From positions 62,001 through 126,000 of the forward strand of contig CAZNJE010000005.1 of the NCBI GenBank assembly GCA_964573295.1: a stretch of 64,000 nucleotides of DNA. The letters run 5' to 3'. Position numbers and translations under genes: made by a program. Shown here one piece after another: positions 8,355 through 15,998 of the stretch; position 1 is the first letter of the stretch, and each line of letters starts with the position of its first letter. The notes below the pieces were generated by a model. It saw only the letters and a program-made list of their open reading frames with translations. It ran no database searches and had not been told where the DNA came from. This DNA is from CAYQJL01 sp964573295. GTDB lineage: Bacteria; Eisenbacteria; RBG-16-71-46; CAIMUX01; WJJG01.

Positions 8355-9548
8355 CTAGTGCACCGCCCGGCTCAGCTTGAACAGCGGCATGATGAAGGAG
8401 ACGGCGATGAATCCCACCGCCAGCCCCATCGCCACCAGCATCACCGGTTCGATGAGTGTGCTGAGGCGCCGAATGTCACTTTCGAGTTCCTCCCGATAGC
8501 GCTCGCTGAGCCTCGCCATGACCGTATCCAGTGCTCCGGAGGCCTCGCCGGTCGAGATCATCAACTGGACCGCCTCCGGCAAAAACCGCACCTCCAAGAA
8601 CGCTGCCGCGACGCCGCGGCCGGCCTCCACCTGTTCGCGCAACCGGTCGAACAACTCCTGGAATCGCTCGTTACGCACGGAATGGCGCGCGATGTCGATC
8701 GCTTCCAGGTGCGGGACATGACTGCTGAGCAGCAGACCCAGACTGGAGAACAGCCGGTAGAGATACGCTTCGTAGAAGAGCCGCCCGACCAGCGGCAACC
8801 GCAGCTTGAGCCGGTCCCAGGTTCGGGCGACCGCTTGGGACATGAGCACCCTACGAACCGTAAACACCACTGCTACAAGTATCGGAATCGCAAGCCACCA
8901 CCTTGAGCGAAGGAATTGCATTCCGCCCAGGAGGCAGCGGGTGCTCAGGGGCAGTTCGTCGCCGATTTCGGCGAAGATGTCTTCGAAGCGGGGTACCATA
9001 TAGAAGACCATGAAGAGCACGACGGCGAACATGATGACGGTGAGCACCGTCGGATAGGTCATGGCCTCGCGTATCCGGGCCTTGACCTGCCGTTCGACCT
9101 CGAGCATATGGGCCAGGCGCTCCAGGCTTTCGCGCAGGGCCCCGCTGGCCTCTCCGGCGCGCACGATACTGATGTAGAGGGCGTCGAAGACCTTGGGATG
9201 CTGCTTGAGACAGTCCGACAGCGGAATCCCTTCCTCCAGCCGGGCATGCACGCGCTCGAGAGTCTGGCGGAAGACGGGCGAGCGCATCTGGCTGGCCATC
9301 GCTCCGATCGAGGGGGCGATGCTATTGCCGGTGCCAAGGAGCAGGGCGAGCTGCTGGGTGAAGAGGACCAGTTCGGCAACCCCGACCCGTTTGGCAGCGT
9401 GGATCTCGATCTGGTTCAGTCGCGCCAGCCAGGAAGACCTGTTTCGGCCGGCGGCATCCCGATTGGTAGAGTTCCGGGGGGACAGAGCGATGGCGTCCTC
9501 GGAGACCGGGTCCGGAGATGCCTCTAGATTCGCGAGATTGAGTGCCAC
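8355..9548 (-). CDS. pilC: PilC/GspF inner-membrane platform protein
   Basis: 397-residue polytopic protein that turns with the assembly ATPase to insert pilin subunits. Two repeats of the T2SSF domain are visible: residues about 65-185 (FTQQLALLLGTGNSIAPSIG, VRAGEASGALRESLERLA) and about 270-390 (LLLSSHVPHLEAIDI, ISTGEASGALDTVMARL), each followed by membrane helices (VIMFAVVLFMVFYMVPRF; the C-terminal VMLVAMGLAVGFIAVSFIMP). The first about 50 residues are a variable cytoplasmic lead. It is separated from pilB by a 247-bp gap filled with 20-bp repeats. Confidence 0.92.
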   Translation of the reverse strand: MALNLANLEASPDPVSEDAIALSPRNSTNRDAAGRNRSSWLARLNQIEIHAAKRVGVAELVLFTQQLALLLGTGNSIAPSIGAMASQMRSPVFRQTLERVHARLEEGIPLSDCLKQHPKVFDALYISIVRAGEASGALRESLERLAHMLEVERQVKARIREAMTYPTVLTVIMFAVVLFMVFYMVPRFEDIFAEIGDELPLSTRCLLGGMQFLRSRWWLAIPILVAVVFTVRRVLMSQAVARTWDRLKLRLPLVGRLFYEAYLYRLFSSLGLLLSSHVPHLEAIDIARHSVRNERFQELFDRLREQVEAGRGVAAAFLEVRFLPEAVQLMISTGEASGALDTVMARLSERYREELESDIRRLSTLIEPVMLVAMGLAVGFIAVSFIMPLFKLSRAVH

Positions 9549-9619
9549 GCCCCCTCCCGGGTTGATCCGCCCATTGCATACATGGTTATCGGATGCGGAG
9601 AGGAGCGCCTTGAGTGCTG

Positions 9620-9750
9620 GTGAGCGGGGTTCGGGCGGCGGTGAGCGGGGTCGGGCGGCGGTTGCCGGGTTCGTGCGGCGGTGAGCGGGTTCGAGCGGCG
9701 GTGAGCGGGGTCGGGCGGCGGTGAGCGGGTTCGGGCGGCGGTGAACCGAG
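9620..9750. repeat. 6 x 20-bp tandem repeat between pilB and pilC
   Basis: Six near-identical 20-bp copies (core GTGAGCGGGTTCGGGCGGCG) plus a partial seventh lie inside the pilus operon, in the only large gap between the machine genes. The unit is not a multiple of three and no gene crosses it. Confidence 0.93.
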
Positions 9751-9795
9751 AACGCCGGGCTACTCGGGCTACGCTGGCAACTCTGGCTACTCGGG

Positions 9796-11505
9796 CTACT
9801 CGATCGATACGGCGCGGCCGACCTCTTCGAGCGTCGTCTTGCCCTCGATGACCCGGCGGAAGCCCTCCGACTGCAGGGTGGGCAGGTCGTGGTTGGCTTG
9901 ATGACGGCGGATTTCCTCCAAAGAGGGGTCCCGGAGGATCAGGTGCTGGAGTTCATGGTCAATCTGCACCAGTTCGTAGATGCCGAGCCGGCCCCGGTAC
10001 CCCGAATCAAAGCAAGAGGAGCACCCGCGCCCGCGGGTGAGCTGGATCTTGCGGTCCTCGGGGATGCCCAGGGTCGCGAGCTCAGGCTTGGTGGGCATGT
10101 AGCGGGTCATGCAATCCGGACATACGGTTCGCACCAGCCGCTGGCCGACGACCCCGATCAGGGAGGATGCCAGCAGGTAGCTCTCGATGCCCATCTCCAG
10201 AAGCCGGCTGATCGAGCTCGAGGCGTCGTTGGTGTGCATGGTCGAGAGCACCAAGTGACCCGTCAGGGCGGCCTGCACGGCGATCTCGGCGGTTTCGGAG
10301 TCACGGATCTCCCCGACCATGATGATGTCCGGGTCCTGGCGCAGGGTGTGGCGCAGCACCCGGGCGAAGGTGAGACCGATCTCGTCGCGAACCTGATTCT
10401 GGTTGATGATCTCGAACTGGTACTCGACCGGATCCTCGATGGTAACGATGTTCTTCTCGAGCGAGTTCAGCTCGCGCAGGCCCGCATAGAGCGTCGTCGT
10501 CTTGCCGCTGCCGGTCGGCCCCGTGACCAGGACCAGGCCGTGCGGCCGGTGCAGCAGGGCGCGAAATCGTCCCAGCGTCTCCTCGGAGAATCCGATCTGA
10601 TGCAGTCCCAGGACACCGGCTTCGCGATCCAGCACGCGCAGCACCACCTTCTCACCGATCACGCCCGGCAGGGAGGAGAAGCGCAAGTCGACCGTATGTC
10701 CGTGCGCCATCACCTGAATGCGCCCATCCTGCGGCAGGCGCCGCTCGGCGATGTCGAGATTGGCCATGATCTTCATGCGCGAGATCACCGGCGCCAGCAG
10801 TTCGATCTTCTGGCGCATGACCTCGTAGAGGATGCCGTCGATCCGGTAGCGGACCCGGAAGAAGGTGCGTTCGGGCTCTAGGTGAATGTCGCTGGCGTGT
10901 TCGCGAATGGCCTTGAGGATGATGAGGTTGACCAGATTGATGATCGGACTCTCGCCGGCCATGTCGGCGATGTCTTCGTAGTTGCCTTCGACCTCCTGGG
11001 AGACCAGCTCGACGTCGGCTTCTTCCATCCCCGAGACCAGATCGCCGATCGTCTCTTCGGCGGACCCCTCGAAACAGTCGGCGATCATCTGCCGGATCTC
11101 TTCCTTGGGCGAGACGACCGACAGCACCTCGCAGCCGGTGAGCTTGCGGATGATGTCGAGGACGAAGACCTTGTTCGGGTCGCTGACGGCCAGGAAGAGA
11201 CGGTTGTGGATCCGGAACAGCGGCAGGACCTCGTAGAGATCGGCCTTCTCCCGCGGAATCGAGGTGGCGATGCGCGGGTCGACGAGTCCACCGCGCAGGT
11301 GGACGTAGGGGATCCCGTTGCGCTCGGCCAGTGCCTGGGAGATGTCGTCTTCGGTGAGCGCACCCATCTCGACCAGGACCTCGCCCAGGCGCCGTCCGGT
11401 CTGCGAATGCAGACTGAGCGCCTGCAGCTTCTGATCCGCGGTGATCATGCCCCGCTGCACGAGGTAGTCACCGAGGGGCAGTCTCTGGGCGTCGGTCTTG
11501 CGCAC
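9796..11505 (-). CDS. pilB: PilB/GspE assembly ATPase
   Basis: 569-residue hexameric ATPase driving pilus extension. N-terminal T2SSE_N (MshEN-like) region about 5-150; Walker A GPTGSGKTT near 329-337; Asp box and Walker B DPDIIMVGEIRD near 391-402; His box TGHLVLSTMHTNDA; zinc tetracysteine CPDC near 462 and CSSC near 495. Catalytic motifs look intact. The GTG start at 11505 shares one base with the STAS gene stop. MshEN domains of this type bind cyclic di-GMP in some relatives, which matters given the HD-GYP gene two positions upstream. Confidence 0.95.
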   Translation of the reverse strand: MRKTDAQRLPLGDYLVQRGMITADQKLQALSLHSQTGRRLGEVLVEMGALTEDDISQALAERNGIPYVHLRGGLVDPRIATSIPREKADLYEVLPLFRIHNRLFLAVSDPNKVFVLDIIRKLTGCEVLSVVSPKEEIRQMIADCFEGSAEETIGDLVSGMEEADVELVSQEVEGNYEDIADMAGESPIINLVNLIILKAIREHASDIHLEPERTFFRVRYRIDGILYEVMRQKIELLAPVISRMKIMANLDIAERRLPQDGRIQVMAHGHTVDLRFSSLPGVIGEKVVLRVLDREAGVLGLHQIGFSEETLGRFRALLHRPHGLVLVTGPTGSGKTTTLYAGLRELNSLEKNIVTIEDPVEYQFEIINQNQVRDEIGLTFARVLRHTLRQDPDIIMVGEIRDSETAEIAVQAALTGHLVLSTMHTNDASSSISRLLEMGIESYLLASSLIGVVGQRLVRTVCPDCMTRYMPTKPELATLGIPEDRKIQLTRGRGCSSCFDSGYRGRLGIYELVQIDHELQHLILRDPSLEEIRRHQANHDLPTLQSEGFRRVIEGKTTLEEVGRAVSIE

Positions 11506-11840
11506 TACAGGAAGCTCCGCCCGGCGGTCTCGAGATCATCGTAGACCGGAATCGTCTGATCGACGCGTGTGATGCGCAGGATGTCCTTGCAGGTCTGATT
11601 GACGCAGGCAATGCGAAGCGACCCCCCCTGGGTGCCCAGGTTGGTGGCGAGGTCCCACAGGTACTCGAGCCCGTCGCTGTCGATGAACGGCACCTGCTTC
11701 ATATCGAGCACGATGTTGGCGTCGCCGTTGCCCTGTGTCTCGCCGACCGCTTCCTGGAAGGCCGGCAGGGTCTCGGCCACCAGAGCGCCGTCGGGGGTCA
11801 GGTAGATCGCCACTCCCAGCCGGGTCTTGCGCACGGTCAT
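11505..11840 (-). CDS. STAS-domain protein (anti-sigma-factor antagonist type)
   Basis: 111-residue single STAS domain of the SpoIIAA/RsbV type. The segment IVLDMKQVPFIDSDGLEYLW contains the DS(D/S)GL site whose serine is phosphorylated in partner switching. In known systems a kinase (RsbW/SpoIIAB) phosphorylates it and a SpoIIE/RsbU phosphatase reverses it. A SpoIIE phosphatase gene lies 4 kb upstream on the same strand, but no separate RsbW-type kinase is seen in this window. The gene is coupled to pilB (TAGTG), so it is made together with the motor. Confidence 0.88.
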   Translation of the reverse strand: MTVRKTRLGVAIYLTPDGALVAETLPAFQEAVGETQGNGDANIVLDMKQVPFIDSDGLEYLWDLATNLGTQGGSLRIACVNQTCKDILRITRVDQTIPVYDDLETAGRSFL

Positions 11841-11855
11841 GATTGTGGGCCGCTC

Positions 11856-13298
11856 CTATGCCGCCTTGTGTGCCCGACTCTGACGCTCGACGACCTCGTC
11901 GAGCGCACCTTCCTCGGCGAGTTCGAGAAAGGCCGTCACCATGTCGGGATCGAACTGCGACCCCGAACACCTGCGGATCTCGTTCAGCACGACCTCCAGG
12001 TCCTGAGCCGGACGGTAGGCTCGGGAGGAGGCCATCGCGTCGAAGGTGTCGGCGACCGCGAGAATCCGCGAGGCGAGGGGGATTTCCATGCCCTTCAGGC
12101 CGAGGGGATACCCGTGGCCGTCGAAGCGTTCGTGATGATGCCGGATGGCCGGCAGGATCTGCTGCAGCTGTGGAATCGGTTCCAGCACCCGCACGCCCCG
12201 GTCCGGATGCGTCCTGATGATCGCGAACTCCTCGTCCGAAAGCCGGCTGGGTTTGTTGAGGATCTCGCGGCCGATCGCGATCTTGCCCACGTCGTGGAGC
12301 AGCGCCGCCCAGCTGAGATCGCGCAGATCGGAGGTGTCGAGCCCGACCCGCTCGCCCAGCATGATGGCGACCTCGTAGACGCGCTCGGAATGGCCTCGCG
12401 TGTACTCATCCTTGGCGTCGACGGCGGCCACCAGGCTCTTGACCGTGTTGAAGAGCATGTCCTGCAGTTCCTGGTAGAGGTGGCGCGAGGTCGTGGCGTT
12501 CGAGAGTTCCTCGGAGAGGCATTCGAGCAGGCGTAGCTCTCCGGTCTCGAAGAAGATCTCGGTGTCTTTGCGGAACAGCCCTACGTAGCCGGTCAACTCA
12601 TCCCCCGTGCGAACGGGCGAGAGCACGAACTTGATGTCCCCGTGGGGCGAGTCGAATCCGCCCGGAATGCGAGTGGCGGGGCTGCCCGGGTTGCCGGATC
12701 CGGCAACCTGGTCGAAGAGCGCCTCGAGTTTGCCGCGGTTCTCGATCAGCCACTCTTGAGCCGGGCACAGCTCATCTCCCTCCGCTACGGCCCACTCGAA
12801 GTGCTGCTTGCGTGTGTCGAGCAGCACCAGGAGCCGCCCGGCCAGCAGGTCGGCGGTCTCGGCCATCAGATTGCGGAAGGTGGTCAGGATACTGGCGTCG
12901 GGACGGAGGATTTTGCTGAACCGGTAGAGCAGATTGATCTCGTCGAAGCTGTCGGCGAGCTGGCCGGTCATGTGGTCCAGGTCGATGAAGGTGACGAAGT
13001 GCCGGCCGATCTGCTCGGCCAGGTTGCGCGCCAGGATCTCGGCGCCCCCATCCCCGGAGCGACAGACGACCTGTCCGTAGACCGAATCGCCCGCCTGGAT
13101 GGGGAAGCGGACCTGCATGGGGCCGTCCGCCCGCTCCTCGTCCGGGCCAGCCGATAGGATGACCTGTCCCTTGGGATCCACGATCCACAGCGGGCTCCGC
13201 GTGGTTCGCGACAGCTCGGCGAGCCACTCGGCGTACTGGGTTTCAACGAAGTCGCCAAAGACGCCCGGTTCCTGTTCACGATAGATCTCGCCGCTCAT
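11856..13298 (-). CDS. HD-GYP domain protein (cyclic di-GMP phosphodiesterase)
   Basis: 480-residue cytoplasmic protein. The N-terminal two thirds look like one or two GAF-like sensory domains (about 30-115 and 130-270). The C-terminal HD-GYP domain (about 285-465) has ALLHDVGKIAIGREILNKP and IRHHHERFDGHGYPLGLKG, so the metal-binding HD residues and the GYP signature are complete and hydrolysis of cyclic di-GMP is likely. ATG overlaps the response-regulator stop by 4 nt. Position in the operon suggests that it tunes the nucleotide that PilB or other pilus proteins sense. Confidence 0.92.
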   Translation of the reverse strand: MSGEIYREQEPGVFGDFVETQYAEWLAELSRTTRSPLWIVDPKGQVILSAGPDEERADGPMQVRFPIQAGDSVYGQVVCRSGDGGAEILARNLAEQIGRHFVTFIDLDHMTGQLADSFDEINLLYRFSKILRPDASILTTFRNLMAETADLLAGRLLVLLDTRKQHFEWAVAEGDELCPAQEWLIENRGKLEALFDQVAGSGNPGSPATRIPGGFDSPHGDIKFVLSPVRTGDELTGYVGLFRKDTEIFFETGELRLLECLSEELSNATTSRHLYQELQDMLFNTVKSLVAAVDAKDEYTRGHSERVYEVAIMLGERVGLDTSDLRDLSWAALLHDVGKIAIGREILNKPSRLSDEEFAIIRTHPDRGVRVLEPIPQLQQILPAIRHHHERFDGHGYPLGLKGMEIPLASRILAVADTFDAMASSRAYRPAQDLEVVLNEIRRCSGSQFDPDMVTAFLELAEEGALDEVVERQSRAHKAA

Positions 13299-13714
13299 GC
13301 CGCCCTCCGCTCACTGTCGGTCGCTTGATCGCACGCATCGGTCTGTTCCAGGCGTTCACGCACGGTTCGCAGGAGCTGCTTCGGTCCCACCGGCTTCTCA
13401 ATCAGGGTGATGGCGGGGATCTCCCGGACCCAGTCGCGTTCATCGGCCTCCGAGCGAGAGGTCACGACGACCACCACCGCCGGCAGGTAGGGGCCTTCGT
13501 TCGCCAGTTTCTGGCACAACTCGCGGCCGGTGAGCTGGGGCATCTGGATGTCGCAGATCATGGCCTCGAAGGGCTCCTGGCTCGAGAGCGCATGATGGGC
13601 CTGCGCGCCGTTGCGCGCGGTGGTGACGGCATAGCCCGAGCGTTCGAAGGTGCGCGCCAGAATGCGCACCACGTTCGAGTCGTCGTCAACGATCAGTATT
13701 CTGCGGGTGCTCAT
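13295..13714 (-). CDS. Single-domain response regulator
   Basis: 139-residue CheY-like receiver domain. Acidic pocket ILIVDDDSNVVRIL, phospho-acceptor in AMICDIQMPQLTG, conserved Thr/Ser in VVVVTSR, and Lys in IEKPVGPKQLL. There is no output domain; about 20 extra residues follow the receiver fold. It lies between the kinase and HD-GYP genes, so phosphotransfer from the kinase to this regulator is the simple reading. Confidence 0.9.
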   Translation of the reverse strand: MSTRRILIVDDDSNVVRILARTFERSGYAVTTARNGAQAHHALSSQEPFEAMICDIQMPQLTGRELCQKLANEGPYLPAVVVVVTSRSEADERDWVREIPAITLIEKPVGPKQLLRTVRERLEQTDACDQATDSERRAA

Positions 13715-13745
13715 GTCCTCACGTCTCCGCGATGCACCGCGTTGA

Positions 13746-15611
13746 TTACGCGGCCGGGACTCTCAACTGCGAACCGGATTCAGGAATCGGCAGCCACAGG
13801 CGGAAGGTGCTGCCCTCGCCCACCTGGCTCGAAAGCTCAACCCGTCCCTCATGGATATCGGCGATCTCCCGCACCAACGACAGGCCCAAACCGGAGCCCG
13901 ACTTCTCCAGCACTTCTTCCTGGTCCGAGCGGGCAAACCGTTCGAAGACCTGCTCCTGGAACTCCTCGGGAATGCCGCACCCGGTGTCGGTGACCTCGAT
14001 GCCAATGCCCCCGCCGGCCTCGACGGCGGTCAACTGCACACTTCCGCCACCGGCGGTGTATTTGATGGCGTTCGTGACGAGATTGGTGATCGCCACCCCG
14101 AGCAGATCCTTATCCCCCTGAATCGAGGGCAGGTTGTCGGGCACGTGCATCTTGAACAGAATGCCGTGGCCCTCGGCCTGGGCGCGCAGGGAATCGCCGA
14201 TGATGCGCACCAGGTCGCCCGTCTTCACGAAGGCGAACTTGGCCGAGAGATTGCCGAGACCGATGCGCGAGAGCTGAAGCAGGTTGTTGATGAGCTGGCT
14301 CATCCGATGCGCTTCGCTGTTGAGCGTGTTGTAGAACTCACGCCGTTCGTCGGCGCTGAGCAGCGCATCGTCGGCCAGCGCTTCGACGTAGGTGACGATC
14401 GTGTTCAGCGGGGCCTTGAGCTCGTGCGCGACCTGCGAGAGGAACTCGGTCTGCGCGCGCTCGGCCGATCGCTGGGCCGTCGTGTCGCGCAGGGTGAAGA
14501 GGGTGCCCGCCGTGTGCCCGGTCGTCGCCGGCATGGGGATGCGGGTGATGACAATGATCCGGTCCTGCGATTCGGACGGCTTCGAGAGCGTGGCCCGCCC
14601 GCTTCGCTCGGCCTCGAGCAGGGCCTCCTTGTACTCGTCGGGAACCTGGGGGGCGTGATGCTCGGACGCCCCGTCCGGCTTCATGTTCAGGAGGCCGATG
14701 GCCGCGCGGTTCAGGTAGGAAATCTCCCCGCCGCGGTCCAGCATCAGAATGCCGTCGGGCAGCTGATCGAGGACTCTCTCCATGCGCTTGCGCTCGTAAC
14801 CCAGCAGCCGGTTCTCGATCGTCAGCGATTCCTTGGCCTGGCGCATTGCATCGACGAAAGAGACGGTCTCTTCCATGACCTGGCCGTAGGAGTCTCCGGC
14901 CGCGCCCTGGGGCTTGTCTCCGGAGGGCTGCAGCGTCCGGGCGAGCCGCTCCAGAAACGCGGATGTCGGGGCGATGGCCCTGCGAACGGTGGCCTGCGTT
15001 AGGCCCACGTAGGCCAGAAGCAGCATCGCCACCGGCAGGAAGGCCTCCGGACTGAGCGCGTGAAAGCCGCCCCGCGGTTGCGGCAACTGCAACACCAGCG
15101 TGCCGACGGCCGCGTCGGATCCCAAAAGAGGGTGGAGTACGACCGGGTGGGTGTCGCTGCCGAACAGGCGGGTGCCCAGGCTACGGGCGAGCTCGGCGCT
15201 GGACTGATCGGACTCTCGCGGGACGGCGAGCTGCAGCCCCGTGCGGGTCACGTTCGTGTGCGCCACGATGGTGCCGGTAGTGTCCAGGATCGCGGCCGCC
15301 TCGAGGTGGGCGTCCCGCGTGGCGCGCTCCAGCACGGGGAGCAGGCGAGGGGAGTCCTGGAGAGAGACCGATCCCCCCACGGCCTGCGCGATGAGTTCGG
15401 CCGTCCAGCGAGCGCGGGACTGCTGCTGGGCGGCGTCTTCTTTCACCTCGCCGCGCTGCAGCAGCCAGCTCGTCACCACGGCCAGCAACAAGAGGGCGGC
15501 CAGTTGGCCGGCCAGGAGGCCGACCGGTAGCCCCGGGCGTTTCGAAGAGCCGCCGGCCGGCCGGGCCGTGGCGTCCGCTTGCGATTTCGCGTGTTCTTCG
15601 CCGCTCGACAT
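13746..15611 (-). CDS. Membrane sensor histidine kinase
   Basis: 621 residues. Membrane helices at about 28-50 and 190-207 enclose a periplasmic sensor region (about 55-185). A coiled coil and a PAS domain (about 275-380, GILMLDRGGEISYLNRAAIG) follow, then the dimerisation box SQVAHELKAPLNTI with the phosphorylated His near 396, and an ATP-binding domain with NLVTNAIKY, DTGCGIP, FERFAR and GSGLGLSLV. All catalytic boxes are intact. It heads the pilus operon and its regulator gene begins 31 bp downstream. Confidence 0.93.
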   Translation of the reverse strand: MSSGEEHAKSQADATARPAGGSSKRPGLPVGLLAGQLAALLLLAVVTSWLLQRGEVKEDAAQQQSRARWTAELIAQAVGGSVSLQDSPRLLPVLERATRDAHLEAAAILDTTGTIVAHTNVTRTGLQLAVPRESDQSSAELARSLGTRLFGSDTHPVVLHPLLGSDAAVGTLVLQLPQPRGGFHALSPEAFLPVAMLLLAYVGLTQATVRRAIAPTSAFLERLARTLQPSGDKPQGAAGDSYGQVMEETVSFVDAMRQAKESLTIENRLLGYERKRMERVLDQLPDGILMLDRGGEISYLNRAAIGLLNMKPDGASEHHAPQVPDEYKEALLEAERSGRATLSKPSESQDRIIVITRIPMPATTGHTAGTLFTLRDTTAQRSAERAQTEFLSQVAHELKAPLNTIVTYVEALADDALLSADERREFYNTLNSEAHRMSQLINNLLQLSRIGLGNLSAKFAFVKTGDLVRIIGDSLRAQAEGHGILFKMHVPDNLPSIQGDKDLLGVAITNLVTNAIKYTAGGGSVQLTAVEAGGGIGIEVTDTGCGIPEEFQEQVFERFARSDQEEVLEKSGSGLGLSLVREIADIHEGRVELSSQVGEGSTFRLWLPIPESGSQLRVPAA

Positions 15612-15998
15612 GCTGCCCCCTCACCTGAATGGAAACTGCGGGTGCCCACTGCCCAATGGGAACGATCCGGGTCCCAACGTGCAAGAGAGGTGCCAGGCGA
15701 AGGCGGGCAGCGAGGCGCATATCGGGCTGCGAGGGCCAACGGCGGGGATGTCAAGGGGTTGCGGAGTTCGGGCTCGGCGCTCTACCCGGGTAATGGCTGC
15801 TACGCCGCCGACCGGCCCTCGCGAAGCCGCATTGCACGACGGCGCCTACGTCCCGGAGAAATTGCAGATTGCAGTACGCTTTGTCCTCATGGTCGGTCTT
15901 CTGGCATGGATCACTGGCATGGATCACTGGCATGGATCACTGGCATGGATCACTGGCATCGATCGCTGGCAGTGACCACCTCTGGGCCGGGGCACGGA
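15612..15998. other. 387-bp gap upstream of the pilus operon
   Basis: This gap separates the stop of the SpoIIE-type gene from the kinase start, both on the minus strand, and should hold the operon promoter if the phosphatase is not co-transcribed. I see no convincing -35/-10 pair. The left two thirds have no clear structure; the right end contains the 13-bp repeat array listed separately. Confidence 0.6.
15901..15977. repeat. About 6 x 13-bp tandem repeat upstream of the pilus operon
   Basis: Four identical copies of CTGGCATGGATCA followed by two degenerate ones. The unit is 13 bp, close to one helical turn plus a quarter, and the array ends 22 bp from the phosphatase stop. Confidence 0.95.

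Noticed and set aside
9620..9750. CRISPR-like array
   Set aside because: The copies are contiguous with no spacers, and the same holds for all other arrays in the window; no cas genes are present.
7002..15611. Type II secretion system instead of type IV pilus
   Set aside because: PilB, PilC and the prepilins alone would fit both, but the pilM-N-O-P-Q order and PilX/PilW-like minor pilins are those of a type IV pilus.
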